Below are positions 8,442 through 16,510 of a stretch of 64,000 nt of DNA, piece after piece. The position numbers were made by a program, and so were the translations under genes. Where the stretch lies: positions 164,001-228,000 of the forward strand of contig NZ_JAHUZE010000004.1 of the NCBI RefSeq assembly GCF_019218265.1, given 5' to 3'. The DNA comes from Maritimibacter dapengensis. Its GTDB lineage: Bacteria; Pseudomonadota; Alphaproteobacteria; Rhodobacterales; Rhodobacteraceae. Positions within the stretch are counted from its first letter, which is position 1; every line of letters starts with the position of its first letter. The notes beneath the pieces were generated by a model that was not told the origin of the DNA, ran no database searches, and saw only the letters and a list, made by a program, of their open reading frames with translations.

Positions 8442-9704
8442 TCAGACCTCGCGCGCGAGCAGCGATTCCTCGAAAGGAAAGCGTGACATGACCTCGATCC
8501 CGGTCTCGGTGACGAGGACCTGTTCCTCCACCTTCACGCCTTCGCCGGTCTCGCCGCCGATGAAGCTTTCCACGCAGATCACCATGCCCGGTTCGATGAC
8601 GCCGTCATAGCCGGCATCGGGAAAATCGCCACGGTGATAGAGGTAAGGATATTCCCCGGTCATGCCGCAGCCATGCGCCGAAAGGTAATAGCGGTGCTTG
8701 TAGAATTTCTCGGGTATGTCCCAAGCGGCCTCGGCATAGTCGCGGAAGCTCAGGCCAGGTTTCAGGATCGCCATGTTCGCGTGCACTTGCTCATAAGCCG
8801 TCTGGTAGAGTTCGCGTTGGGCGTCCGTCGGTTTGCCGGGGCCGGAATGGAAGGTGCGCGAGAAGTCCGAGTAGTAGCCGTGACAGCCGACGACATCGGT
8901 GTCCAAAGCGATCAGCTCGTTTTCGCCGATCTCACGGTTGGAGCTTTCCTGATACCAAGGGTTGGTGCGCCCGCCTGAGTTCAAAAGGCGTGTCTCGCAA
9001 TAATCCGCGTTCTGTTCGATGACTGATTTGTGCAGCACAGACCAGAGCTGGTTTTCGGTCACGCCGGGACAGATCGCATCTCGCATTTTGCCGACTGCGA
9101 CCTCGGTCGCACGCAGGCTCGCGTAAACGCATTTGATCTCTTCCGGCGACTTGATCGCGCGCGCCATTTCAACCGGCTCCTGCGCATCGACAATGCGGCG
9201 ACCCAACATGTGAATAGCGATGGCGACGCCCGCATTCATGCGCTCCATGGCGAGCACGGCGTCCTTGCCCGCCAATTCGGTCACGAGCGCATCCATCTCG
9301 GTGGCCCAGTCGATTTCGCGTTGCGCGATATGCGGGCCGGCGGCGACGAAACTCGCGGTTTTGGCCGGGCGCACCTCGTCCACCGTCTCATAGCCTTCGC
9401 CCAGGTGCTCGGCACCCGTGAATTCGAACAGGATGGAACGGTTCTGGGTGAGGACGAGATAACGGGACGGCGTGTTGCGTGAGGTGAAAACCTGCATGTT
9501 CCGGGTGCCGGTCGCATAGCGGATGTTGACGCTGTCCGAGAGGATCATCGCGCCGATGCCACGCTTCTCCATCTCGGCGCGAACCCGTCCGAGACGATAG
9601 AGACGCACGGCCGCGAGGTCGATGCCTTCGCTTTCGGGTGCCCGGTCTAGGAGCGCGATACCGTGCAGGTCGCTCCTCTCCGCATGCCAGTCGAAATTCG
9701 CCAT
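8442..9704 (-). CDS. M24 family (creatinase/aminopeptidase-P fold) protein, DddP-like
   Basis: A 420-residue protein with a creatinase N-domain and a pita-bread C-domain. Putative metal ligands are Asp268, Asp270, Asp280, His344, Glu379 and Glu394, in segments LDTDVVGCHGYYSDFSR, SAHGCGM, CVES and KVEEQV. The extra DTD aspartate and the exact spacing (2, 10, 64, 35, 15) equal what I recall for the DMSP lyase DddP of Ruegeria (D295, D297, D307, H371, E406, E421). Tyr339 matches its substrate tyrosine, but Gly350 stands where DddP has the catalytic Asp377. So it is either a DddP paralogue with another activity or an Xaa-Pro-type enzyme. GAGGAGAG precedes the ATG. A TetR gene lies 28 nt upstream in the same direction. 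Confidence 0.75.
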   Translation of the reverse strand: MANFDWHAERSDLHGIALLDRAPESEGIDLAAVRLYRLGRVRAEMEKRGIGAMILSDSVNIRYATGTRNMQVFTSRNTPSRYLVLTQNRSILFEFTGAEHLGEGYETVDEVRPAKTASFVAAGPHIAQREIDWATEMDALVTELAGKDAVLAMERMNAGVAIAIHMLGRRIVDAQEPVEMARAIKSPEEIKCVYASLRATEVAVGKMRDAICPGVTENQLWSVLHKSVIEQNADYCETRLLNSGGRTNPWYQESSNREIGENELIALDTDVVGCHGYYSDFSRTFHSGPGKPTDAQRELYQTAYEQVHANMAILKPGLSFRDYAEAAWDIPEKFYKHRYYLSAHGCGMTGEYPYLYHRGDFPDAGYDGVIEPGMVICVESFIGGETGEGVKVEEQVLVTETGIEVMSRFPFEESLLAREV

Positions 9705-9732
9705 GCCGCTCTCCTCGATTCGTCAGGCGAGG

Positions 9733-10365
9733 CTAGTCTCGAGTGGCAATCGCGGCGAGGAAAATCTGCGTGCACTCGTCGGCGTGGCGCTCTTGTTCTT
9801 CCAGCGAGGGCAGGGCGGCATCGCCAAGCAACATCGCCTCGGACGTCGGGCCGCCCATGACGAGCCAGTTGAATTGGGCCGCGAGCCGCGCCGGGTCGCC
9901 GGCTTTGGCTTCGCCCGACGCCTGATAAAGGACGAGAGCCTCCGTCAGCATGGCTATGGAAGCGGCAGGGCCATGGGTCCACAGGCTTTCCGCAAGCTCG
10001 GGAAACCGCGGCAACTCGCCGATCACGAGCCGCCGGATTTGCATGAGCCGGGGCGTCATCGCGATACGAAGGTTCTCCCGCGCATAAGCACGCAGATATT
10101 CCGGCAGAGGCGTGTCGGGTGACGGTGTCTTGACCATGTCGGAATGCATGTCCGTGGACGAGCCGACCATATGCGCAACGACGGAGAGGAAAAGCGCCTC
10201 CTTCGACGCGAAATGGGCGTAGACCGTCTGCTTGGACACCCCCGCCGCTTCGGTCACAGCATCCATCGACGTGCCGAGATAGGCATGTTCAAGGAACAGC
10301 CTTTCGCCAGCGGCGAGGATCTTTTCTCGGCTCTTGGTGCGACGCGTCTGGGTCATGTCGGTCAA
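9733..10365 (-). CDS. TetR/AcrR family transcriptional regulator
   Basis: A 210-residue regulator. The DNA-binding part is SREKILAAGERLFLEHAYLGTS followed by VTEAAGVSKQTVYAHFASKE (about residues 39-58), a textbook TetR recognition helix. The C-terminal domain is of the AcrR-C type (ARENLRIAMTPRLMQIRRLVIGE). It is divergent from a DUF6151-like gene, with a 27-bp palindrome between them, and lies just upstream of the DddP-like gene, so it probably controls both sides. The inducer is unknown. Confidence 0.9.
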   Translation of the reverse strand: MTDMTQTRRTKSREKILAAGERLFLEHAYLGTSMDAVTEAAGVSKQTVYAHFASKEALFLSVVAHMVGSSTDMHSDMVKTPSPDTPLPEYLRAYARENLRIAMTPRLMQIRRLVIGELPRFPELAESLWTHGPAASIAMLTEALVLYQASGEAKAGDPARLAAQFNWLVMGGPTSEAMLLGDAALPSLEEQERHADECTQIFLAAIATRD

Positions 10366-10388
10366 AGGATAGCTACTCGCATTTGAAA

Positions 10389-10415
10389 AATCAAACTAGA
10401 CGGTCTAGTTTGATT
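10389..10415. promoter_or_regulatory. 27-bp palindromic operator (TetR type)
   Basis: AATCAAACTAGAC (10389-10401) and GTCTAGTTTGATT (10403-10415) are a perfect 13-bp inverted repeat around one central G. It lies between the divergent TetR gene and the DUF6151-like gene, placed to block both promoters. The length and symmetry are typical of TetR operators. Confidence 0.75.
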
Positions 10416-10442
10416 ACAGAATCGCAGAAAGAGGAACCACTG

Positions 10443-10946
10443 ATGACTGTCGCAAGCTGCACATGTGGAACGGTCCGGATCGACGTCACCGGCAACCCGA
10501 TCATGACGGTGGAATGTGGATGCACATCCTGCCAGACGGCGGGGCAGGCTTTCGGCGACACGCTCACCGAATATGGCACTACGCCTTACACGATGGTGCG
10601 CAAGGATCGGGTGACGTTGTTGGCCGGTGGTGAAACGCTCGTCGCGAAAAGGCTCACGCCGGACAGCGCGACGCGCCGCGTTGTCGCCGGGTGTTGCGGG
10701 GTACCGATGTTTCTCGACTTCAGGCACGGTCATTGGTTGAGCTTTTACACGGACCGTTTGCCCGAGGCGGACCGACGCTCGCTCGACCTGCGCACGATGA
10801 CAGGTGATCTCCCGAACCGGAATGCTTTGCCGAACGATGCCCCGAACCCGAAAAAACATACCGCGGGTTTTATGATAAAACTGCTTGGAGCGTGGGTTGC
10901 CATGGGGTTTCGCAACCCGAAGATCGACTGGGTCAAGGAGGGCTGA
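10443..10946 (+). CDS. DUF6151/GFA-like zinc-binding protein
   Basis: A 167-residue protein. The N-terminus SCTCGTVRIDV followed by CGCTSCQTAGQAF gives CxC and CxxC pairs as in glutathione-dependent formaldehyde-activating (GFA) folds. A third cysteine pair appears at GCCGVPMFL. This pattern fits the DUF6151 family, which is a GFA relative. The ATG at 10443 follows AGAAAGAGGAA; an in-frame TTG at 10383 lies inside the operator and is unlikely. It is divergent from the TetR gene and is followed after 1 nt by the next gene. Substrate unknown. Confidence 0.7.
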   Translation: MTVASCTCGTVRIDVTGNPIMTVECGCTSCQTAGQAFGDTLTEYGTTPYTMVRKDRVTLLAGGETLVAKRLTPDSATRRVVAGCCGVPMFLDFRHGHWLSFYTDRLPEADRRSLDLRTMTGDLPNRNALPNDAPNPKKHTAGFMIKLLGAWVAMGFRNPKIDWVKEG

Positions 10947-10947
10947 G

Positions 10948-11241
10948 ATGGCCGACGACAAGATCGAAGTGCGCAACATCAACTCGCCGGATCACATCAC
11001 GCGTGTGGATCGGGTGAAATACGAGGATATGAAGCAAGCGCTGCTCAAAGTGCTGCCGGACGAGGCTCCCGGCATGAAAGTTGCCGACGCGCAGGACGCG
11101 TTGAAGCCACATCTGGATCAGAGCCTGTTTCCCGGTGGCGCCAAATCCGGCTGGTGGCTCAAATGCGTCCAGCTCGACCTCGAATTCAAGGGCGAGATCA
11201 AACGGGCCGAAAAACCGCCTGTGCGCCTTTATCGGAGCTGA
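10948..11241 (+). CDS. Conserved hypothetical protein (DUF6958-like)
   Basis: A 97-residue soluble protein: VDRVKYEDMKQALLKVLP, then a Gly-rich GGAKSGWWLKCVQLDLE segment and a basic C-terminus ending RLYRS. The WWLKCVQLDLE-R pattern resembles the small DUF6958 family, which has no known role. It starts 1 nt after the stop of the GFA-like gene, so the two should be co-transcribed under the TetR palindrome. Its 3' end overlaps the convergent DMT transporter gene by 13 nt. Confidence 0.7.
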   Translation: MADDKIEVRNINSPDHITRVDRVKYEDMKQALLKVLPDEAPGMKVADAQDALKPHLDQSLFPGGAKSGWWLKCVQLDLEFKGEIKRAEKPPVRLYRS

Positions 11242-12122
11242 CCGCTCGCTTTGGGCGTCGAAGCCTTTCGGCCCGAACGAACGAGTGTGTAAATGCCGGA
11301 GCCCACGATCAGGATCGCGCCCGCGATGGTCAGCGCGTCCACACGCTCGCCGAAAGCGATATAGGCGATGATCAGCGCCACAAGAAGCCGCGAATACCGA
11401 AACGGGGCGACCACGCTGACCTCGCCGGACCGCATGGCGACGGACAGCGAATTGTAGGCGACCGTGCCGAAACAGGCTGCAAGGGCAACCGCGCCCCACG
11501 CCGCGACCGGTGGATCGACGGGAAGGCGTGGATCGAACCCCCAGATGATCAACCCGGCGATAGTGCTGACGAGGAACCCGAGCGTTCCCAATTGCCGGAC
11601 CGAGATATGCGGCGGAGCTGCGCGGGTTGCGAGGTCGCGCCCTGCGAAACCGAGCATTCCGATCACCGGGAGGATGACCAATGGTTCGAACACGCCCGGA
11701 GCGGGGCGGAGGATCAGAATGACCCCTGCGAAGCCGATCAACATCGCAATCCACCGCCGTGGCCCGACCTTTTCTCCGAACAGAACCGCCGCTCCCAACG
11801 TGACGACAAGCGGCGTGGCTTGCAGGATCACCGAGGTCAGTGACAGGGACACGAAGGCAATGGACAACGTGTAGAACAACCGCCCCACCACCTCGATACC
11901 CGAGCGAACCATGAGCCCCTGCGACAGGAACTCGCGCGGAAACGGGCGCTCGCCCGCGCGCAGCGACAGCACGACACAGATCGTTGCGGCGATTGCACCA
12001 AACAGCATGAACGCCAGCCCTCGCGGGATCGTTTCGAAGGCCGCCTTCAGGAAGGCATCCTCGGCAGCGAATGCGCACATCGACAGCACCATGAAGACCG
12101 CGCCGCGCAGGTTGGGAGACAT
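11229..12122 (-). CDS. DMT superfamily (EamA) transporter
   Basis: A 297-residue inner-membrane protein with ten predicted spans in two EamA repeats. Examples are RGAVFMVLSMCAFAAEDAF at the start, LTSVILQATPLVVTLGAAVLF in repeat 1 and LLVALIIAYIAFGERVDALT in repeat 2. The FGE(K/R)V element recurs near each repeat end. EamA proteins export metabolites such as amino acids or nucleosides; the substrate here is unknown. The ATG at 12122 precedes SPNLRGA; longer versions would run through the GC-rich repeat region and are rejected. A run of intergenic repeats lies upstream. Confidence 0.87.
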   Translation of the reverse strand: MSPNLRGAVFMVLSMCAFAAEDAFLKAAFETIPRGLAFMLFGAIAATICVVLSLRAGERPFPREFLSQGLMVRSGIEVVGRLFYTLSIAFVSLSLTSVILQATPLVVTLGAAVLFGEKVGPRRWIAMLIGFAGVILILRPAPGVFEPLVILPVIGMLGFAGRDLATRAAPPHISVRQLGTLGFLVSTIAGLIIWGFDPRLPVDPPVAAWGAVALAACFGTVAYNSLSVAMRSGEVSVVAPFRYSRLLVALIIAYIAFGERVDALTIAGAILIVGSGIYTLVRSGRKASTPKASGQLR

Positions 12123-12173
12123 GTCTGGGCCTTTCGCCTGAGAACCGACGTGCGAGCCATATCCCAACCGCCA

Positions 12174-12214
12174 CGATAGCAAAAGGTGCGGCTGCGCTGC
12201 GCAGGGTTTGCGCC
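12174..12214. repeat. Intergenic repeat, copy B
   Basis: Matches 2582-2622 at 35 of 41 positions. It sits about 50 bp in front of the DMT transporter start codon on the minus strand and is followed on the plus strand by a second, hairpin-type repeat. Confidence 0.6.
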
Positions 12215-12290
12215 GCGCCGGGGGCGCGCCGCGGTGGCGAGAGGGCCAGCCCTCTCGCGCTCTCCCGGGATATTTCGAGACCGGAAACCC
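12215..12290. repeat. GC-hairpin intergenic element with TATTT tail (copy D)
   Basis: GAGGGCCAGCCCTC (12241-12254) is a perfect stem. It is followed by CTCCCGGG, ATATTT (12270-12275) and GGAAACC, the same order as at 6699-6745. No gene lies in 12123-12345. Confidence 0.5.
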
Positions 12291-12345
12291 CAGACGCCAC
12301 ATTTTGTTCGTTTTCGGGTGGTAGCTCGGTTCCTGGAGTTACGTT

Positions 12346-12927
12346 ATGGAAGTCATTCTCGGCGCAATCATTCTGGTCGCAATCTTCGGCGCGCTCGTCA
12401 AATCAAGGCAGGGCACGGCGAAGGGACGGTCACATCCGCCCCCGGCAAGATCGCCGCAGAGACCGATTGCGCCCAAGCCAAGCGCGCCCAAGCCAAGCGC
12501 CCCTGAACCCGCAGCGCCAACCTATTGCGCTGACAACCCGATCATCGGAACCGCCTATGTCATCGACGGCGATACGATCATCATCAACAAAACCCGCATC
12601 AGGCTTTTCGGGATTGACGCACCGGAAATGGACCATCCTTATGGCGCGAAGTCCAAATGGGCGATGGTGGCCTTGTGCAAAGGGCAAAAGGTGACGGCGG
12701 TTCCGGACGGCTCCCTGTCGCACGACCGTTGTGTTGCGCGTTGTTTTCTGCCCGATGGCCGTGACCTGTCGGCGGAACTCGTCAAACAGGGCCTCGCCAT
12801 CGACTGGCCCAAATTCTCGGCGGGCGAATACCGCAGGTTCGAACCCGATGGTGTGCGCAGGAAACTCTGGCGCGCGCACAACCGTCAAACCGGGCGCTAC
12901 GTGCCACCCGCGCAGCCCCGCGCCTAA
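12346..12927 (+). CDS. Membrane-anchored thermonuclease-like (SNase) protein
   Basis: A 193-residue protein. The N-terminus MEVILGAIILVAIFGALV is a single membrane anchor. It is followed by a Pro/Lys/Ala linker with the repeated PKPSA unit (a 15-bp DNA repeat near 12473-12502), then a staphylococcal-nuclease fold: VIDGDTIIINKTRIRLFGIDAPE, HDRCVARCF and SAELVKQGLAID. The first Arg and Asp/Glu active-site positions of SNase are present; the middle DRYGR motif reads HDRCVAR, so the second Arg may also be conserved. It may degrade nucleic acid outside the inner membrane. Its stop overlaps the convergent globin gene by 3-4 nt. Confidence 0.82.
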   Translation: MEVILGAIILVAIFGALVKSRQGTAKGRSHPPPARSPQRPIAPKPSAPKPSAPEPAAPTYCADNPIIGTAYVIDGDTIIINKTRIRLFGIDAPEMDHPYGAKSKWAMVALCKGQKVTAVPDGSLSHDRCVARCFLPDGRDLSAELVKQGLAIDWPKFSAGEYRRFEPDGVRRKLWRAHNRQTGRYVPPAQPRA

Positions 12928-13355
12928 AGCAGCTTCGGCGGCGCGCCGCGCACCGTGTCGCGCTCGGTCACCGCATAGCGCATGCCAGCACCGATCCGCT
13001 CCGCGAGCGCCCGCATCCGCGTGGCTTTTTCTTCCGGCAGAACGTCATGTGCCGTGCGTGCGAACAGATCGAGCCATGTCGAGAACATGCCGGGGTGGAT
13101 GTCGCGGTTTTCTACATGCACGCGCATCGGGTTGCCATCGTAACTTCGGTCGATCCCGACCGCGTTGCGCCAGAACCCCGCGATCTTGGCCTCATGCGCG
13201 CGCCACGCGGGGCCGTCCTCCTGAGCGATGGCGCGGGCGAAAATCGGGCCGAGACCGGGGTGCGCCCGAATGCGGGCATAGAACTCGGCCACGAGGGCAT
13301 CGATCTCTTCGGCGGTGATGTCGAACTTCGGGACGGGCGTGCTCATTGCAGACAT
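12924..13355 (-). CDS. Truncated haemoglobin, group III
   Basis: A 143-residue globin. ITAEEIDALVAEFYARIRAHP at the start, WRAHEAKIAGFWRNAVG in the middle, and PMRVHVENRDIHPGMFSTW with the likely haem-binding histidine follow the 2/2 globin pattern of group III. C-terminal residues continue with LDLFARTAHDVLP. Such proteins bind O2 or NO, and some detoxify NO. I used the first ATG (13355); a second ATG at 13346 is possible. It lies 32 nt downstream of rnc in the same direction, which suggests read-through from rnc. Confidence 0.82.
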   Translation of the reverse strand: MSAMSTPVPKFDITAEEIDALVAEFYARIRAHPGLGPIFARAIAQEDGPAWRAHEAKIAGFWRNAVGIDRSYDGNPMRVHVENRDIHPGMFSTWLDLFARTAHDVLPEEKATRMRALAERIGAGMRYAVTERDTVRGAPPKLL

Positions 13356-13387
13356 ATCGTGTAACCCTGCACGGGGAACAAGGGCGA

Positions 13388-14068
13388 TCAGCCACTCAGC
13401 CGATCGAGCAGCGCCCGCGCCGCATCCTGTTCGGCGGCCCGTTTCGATTTGGCGCTCGCCTGCGCGACCTCTCCATTTTCGAGCCGCGCTTCGATGGTGA
13501 ATTCGGGGGCGTGGTCGGGGCCGGACCGGGCGGTTTCGACATAGGCGGGCGGGGGCATTCTTCGCGCCTGCGCCCATTCCTGAAGCGCCGTCTTCGCGTC
13601 GCGCGCATCGGCTTCGACCGTCGCAACACGGTCACCCCAGAGCTTGCGGATCGTCGCCTCGGCCGCCTCGAAGCCGCCGTCAAGATAAACTGCGGCGATC
13701 ACCGCTTCCATCGCGTCGCCCAGAAGCGCCTGTTTGCGCCGTCCGCCCGACATCATCTCCGATCGGCCCAGCTTCAGAACCGCCCCGAGGTCGATCTCGC
13801 GCGCCACGTCTGCGCAGGTCTCCTTGCGCACCAAGGCGTTGAATCTTGGGGCGAGCTGCCCTTCGCTGGCCGTCTTGTCCGCGGCCAGCACGGCTTCTGC
13901 CATGACGAGGCCAAGAACACGGTCGCCGAGAAACTCCAGCCGTTGGTTGTCCGGCCGGGTGGTTGAGGACATGGAGCCATGCGTCAAAGCCCGGATCAGA
14001 AGCTCCGGGTTCGTGAAGTCGTGGCCAAGGCGTTTGGCGAACGCAGTGAGATCGGCTGACAGTTTCAT
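13388..14068 (-). CDS. rnc: Ribonuclease III
   Basis: A 226-residue double-strand-specific RNase that matures rRNA and cuts structured mRNA. The signature [15 protein letters not shown] holds Glu45 and Asp49, and the second acidic pair is in [18 protein letters not shown] (Asp118, Glu121). A double-stranded-RNA-binding domain runs from about 157 to 223. All four catalytic acids are present. In related genomes rnc sits between lepB and era; here a plus-strand ABC exporter operon separates it from lepB. Confidence 0.96.
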   Translation of the reverse strand: MKLSADLTAFAKRLGHDFTNPELLIRALTHGSMSSTTRPDNQRLEFLGDRVLGLVMAEAVLAADKTASEGQLAPRFNALVRKETCADVAREIDLGAVLKLGRSEMMSGGRRKQALLGDAMEAVIAAVYLDGGFEAAEATIRKLWGDRVATVEADARDAKTALQEWAQARRMPPPAYVETARSGPDHAPEFTIEARLENGEVAQASAKSKRAAEQDAARALLDRLSG

Positions 14069-14202
14069 ATCAGCGTGTGCATACTGCGCTCATCCGGGTC
14101 AGCCAAGGGGCTAATAATCGCCACCACCCATTGAACCTCATCGGGTCGGCGGCGCACCTTGCCCCAGACTTTGACCTTCGCGATACGGAAAGGCCGATAC
14201 GA

Positions 14203-15060
14203 ATGACCGATGTGCTCGAGGTCTCGGACCTCGCCTTCACCTATCCGGGCGCGCCCGACGCGACGCTTCAGGGATTGAACCTGTCCATTCGCGAAGGCGA
14301 GATTTTCGGGCTTCTGGGTCCATCGGGGTGCGGAAAGTCCACGACTCAGAACATCCTCATGGGGCAGATCGGCGGATACCGTGGCGACATTCGGATCTTC
14401 GATCAGGATCTGGCCGTGCTCGGCCGCGACTATTACGAACGGATCGGCGTGAGCTTCGAATTGCCCACGCTCTACCTCCGGCTGACAGCGCGCGAAAACC
14501 TCGCGTTCTTCGCCTCGCTCTACCGCTCGGACTGCATCGACCCGATCGAAGCCCTGAAACGCGTCGACCTCCAAGATGCGGCGGATCAGAAGGTCGGCGA
14601 CTTCTCGAAGGGCATGAAGATGCGACTCAACCTCTGTCGCGCGATCCTGCATGACCCCGAGCTTCTGTTCTTCGACGAGCCGACCAGCGGTCAGGACCCG
14701 TCACGCGCCCGGATCACGCGCGAGCTGATCCTGTCGCTCAAGGCACAGGGCAAGACGATTTTTCTGACGACACACAACATGACGGAAGCCGCACAGATAT
14801 GCGACCGGGTCGGGTTTTTGACGCGTGGCCACATACCGGTGGTTGGAAGCCCGGCAGAACTGATGCGCGATTATGGCGAGGGTGTCGTCGAAGTGACTCG
14901 AAAAAACGGCGCCGGGTTCGAGACCGAGACGTTTGCCAAAGACGGGCTGGGCCAGAACGCCGCATTTCTATCGGCACTGGATGACGGGTTCGTCTCGGTC
15001 CACAGCAAGGAAGCGACCCTCGAGGACGTGTTCGTCTCGGTCACGGGAGACGCCACATGA
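14203..15060 (+). CDS. ABC-2 type transporter, ATP-binding subunit
   Basis: A 285-residue ATPase. Walker A is GPSGCGKST (39-47). The signature is DFSKGMKMRLNLCRAI, with SKGMK as in drug and Nod-factor type ABC-2 systems. Walker B is LLFFDEPTSGQDP and the switch histidine is in LTTHNMTEA. The C-terminal extension after residue 225 ends in EDVFVSVTGD, typical of this subclass. The ATG at 14203 was chosen because homology begins there. The next gene starts in its stop codon (ATGA), so ATPase and permease are coupled. It is transcribed against its neighbours rnc and lepB. Confidence 0.92.
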   Translation: MTDVLEVSDLAFTYPGAPDATLQGLNLSIREGEIFGLLGPSGCGKSTTQNILMGQIGGYRGDIRIFDQDLAVLGRDYYERIGVSFELPTLYLRLTARENLAFFASLYRSDCIDPIEALKRVDLQDAADQKVGDFSKGMKMRLNLCRAILHDPELLFFDEPTSGQDPSRARITRELILSLKAQGKTIFLTTHNMTEAAQICDRVGFLTRGHIPVVGSPAELMRDYGEGVVEVTRKNGAGFETETFAKDGLGQNAAFLSALDDGFVSVHSKEATLEDVFVSVTGDAT

Positions 15061-15755
15061 CCGCCTTCGGTTCTCTCCTGGGCCATGACGCGCGGCTCCA
15101 GTTCCGTTACGGGATTTACTACGCCTACGCCTTTGTCGTTGGGTTCTACGTGGTCACGATCTGGTCGCTCGGCGCGGCGCTCCCTGGTTGGTTCGTGGGC
15201 CTTCTGATCTACACCGATCCGGCGGTGGTCGGCTTCTTCTTCCTCGGCGCTCTGATGATGCTTGAGAAATCAGAAGGTGTGCGTGCGGCTCTCGGGATCA
15301 CACCGATGACCGCCTCGGACTATTTTTGGGCCAAGACAGTGACGCTTTCGACCCTGTCCGTCGTCGCCGTGCTCGCGATGTCGGTGGCGCTCCACAAAGG
15401 CGCAAACCTCCTCGTGCTCCTGCCGACCGTCTTTCTCACGTCGGTCTTCTACCTCGGCATTGGGGTTCAGGTGACGCGGCTGTTCTCGACGGTCACGTCC
15501 TATCTCATGGGGTCGATGCTGGTGCTGCTGCCCATCGTTTTGCCCGCTGGTCTCGCGTTCATCCCGGATATGCCGATATGGGCCATGCTGGTGCCGACCG
15601 CCGCCCAGTTCAAATTGATCCTTATCGGAACGAATTTCGGGGACGCGGCCTTCGGCGAGATCGTCCTCATGCTGACGGTCAGCGTCGTGGGCGCCGTGGC
15701 ATCGGTCGCTGTCGCTCAACGCAGTCTGAAAGCCGATTTCGGGAGGGCGAAATGA
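15057..15755 (+). CDS. ABC-2 type transporter, permease subunit 1
   Basis: A 232-residue membrane protein with about six spans: YGIYYAYAFVVGFYVVTIW, AVVGFFFLGALMMLEK, LSTLSVVAVLAMSVAL, VLLPTVFLTSVFYLGIG, SYLMGSMLVLLPIVLPAG and IVLMLTVSVVGAVASVAV. This fits ABC-2 permeases. It overlaps the ATPase gene and the second permease gene by 4 nt (ATGA) each, so the three form one unit. Substrate unknown; the family exports drugs, lipids or polysaccharides. Confidence 0.85.
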   Translation: MTAFGSLLGHDARLQFRYGIYYAYAFVVGFYVVTIWSLGAALPGWFVGLLIYTDPAVVGFFFLGALMMLEKSEGVRAALGITPMTASDYFWAKTVTLSTLSVVAVLAMSVALHKGANLLVLLPTVFLTSVFYLGIGVQVTRLFSTVTSYLMGSMLVLLPIVLPAGLAFIPDMPIWAMLVPTAAQFKLILIGTNFGDAAFGEIVLMLTVSVVGAVASVAVAQRSLKADFGRAK

Positions 15756-16480
15756 CAAGCCTCAGTATCTTCTCGCCGCGCAGGCTCGCTCAGCTTATCG
15801 CCAGTGACTGGACCAATACGCGCCGTGACCCGACGCTTCTTTTCGTCGCCCTGTTCGCGGCCATGCCGGCGCTCCTCATCTGGTATTTTCGGGCCGGGAT
15901 CGACCGTTTGGGGGCCGACATGTTCGGATTGGCGGCCTTGTCTGATTGGATTGTCCCGATCGTGCTGACCTTGCCGCCCCTGATGCTGGGTTGGGTGATC
16001 GGGTTCCTGTTTCTCGAAGAGCGCGACGACGGACCGCTCGCGGCGATCTCGGTCACGTCGGTCGGGCGACAGGGGATGTTGGCCTACCGCGTCTCGCTCG
16101 CCTGGACGCTGTCGGCGATCATGACCTATCTCGGCGCGGTGCTGCTTCTGCCCGCCTCGGGGTTTGCCGTCCACCTCGCCCTCGCCGTGATTGTCGGGCT
16201 GGAGGCGATTATCGTCACGACGCTCTTGCCTGCCTTTGCCAAGAACAAGGTCGAGGGGCTGGCGCTGACAAAGCTATTCAACATCGGGAGCATCGTGCCT
16301 CTCGCGGCCCTGATCGCGTCGCCCGTCAAGTATCTGGCGGGGATCGTTCCGACCTTCTGGATCGGAGAGGCCCTCTATGCCGACAGCGCGCTCATGCCGC
16401 AGGCGGTCGCCCTCGGGATCGGCCTGTTGGTCCACGTCCTCGCGGTCGGCTTGTCGTTCCGCGTGATGAGGCGGAAATAG
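15752..16480 (+). CDS. ABC-2 type transporter, permease subunit 2
   Basis: A 242-residue membrane protein starting MTSLSIFSPRRLAQLI. It has six predicted spans, among them TLLFVALFAAMPALLIWYF, IVPIVLTLPPLMLGWVIGFL and AVALGIGLLVHVLAVGLSF. The segment FLEERDDGPLAAISVTSV is typical of ABC-2 permeases. With permease 1 it should form a heterodimer energised by the upstream ATPase. It ends 30 nt before the convergent lepB stop. Confidence 0.85.
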   Translation: MTSLSIFSPRRLAQLIASDWTNTRRDPTLLFVALFAAMPALLIWYFRAGIDRLGADMFGLAALSDWIVPIVLTLPPLMLGWVIGFLFLEERDDGPLAAISVTSVGRQGMLAYRVSLAWTLSAIMTYLGAVLLLPASGFAVHLALAVIVGLEAIIVTTLLPAFAKNKVEGLALTKLFNIGSIVPLAALIASPVKYLAGIVPTFWIGEALYADSALMPQAVALGIGLLVHVLAVGLSFRVMRRK

Positions 16481-16510
16481 TGTCGCGCCTTCCGCCGGCG
16501 ATCCGTCCGG

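Noticed and set aside
10383-10442. TTG start at 10383 for the GFA-like protein
   Set aside because: It would place the coding sequence over the 27-bp operator. The ATG at 10443 has a ribosome site and starts the family pattern.
12424-12510. CRISPR-like or satellite repeat in the nuclease gene
   Set aside because: Only two 15-bp units that encode the PKPSA linker; no spacers or further copies.
14077-14202. Upstream extension of the ABC ATP-binding protein
   Set aside because: The added 42 residues have no resemblance to ABC ATPases, and they lie in the gap next to the start of rnc. The ATG at 14203 has GGAAAGG upstream.
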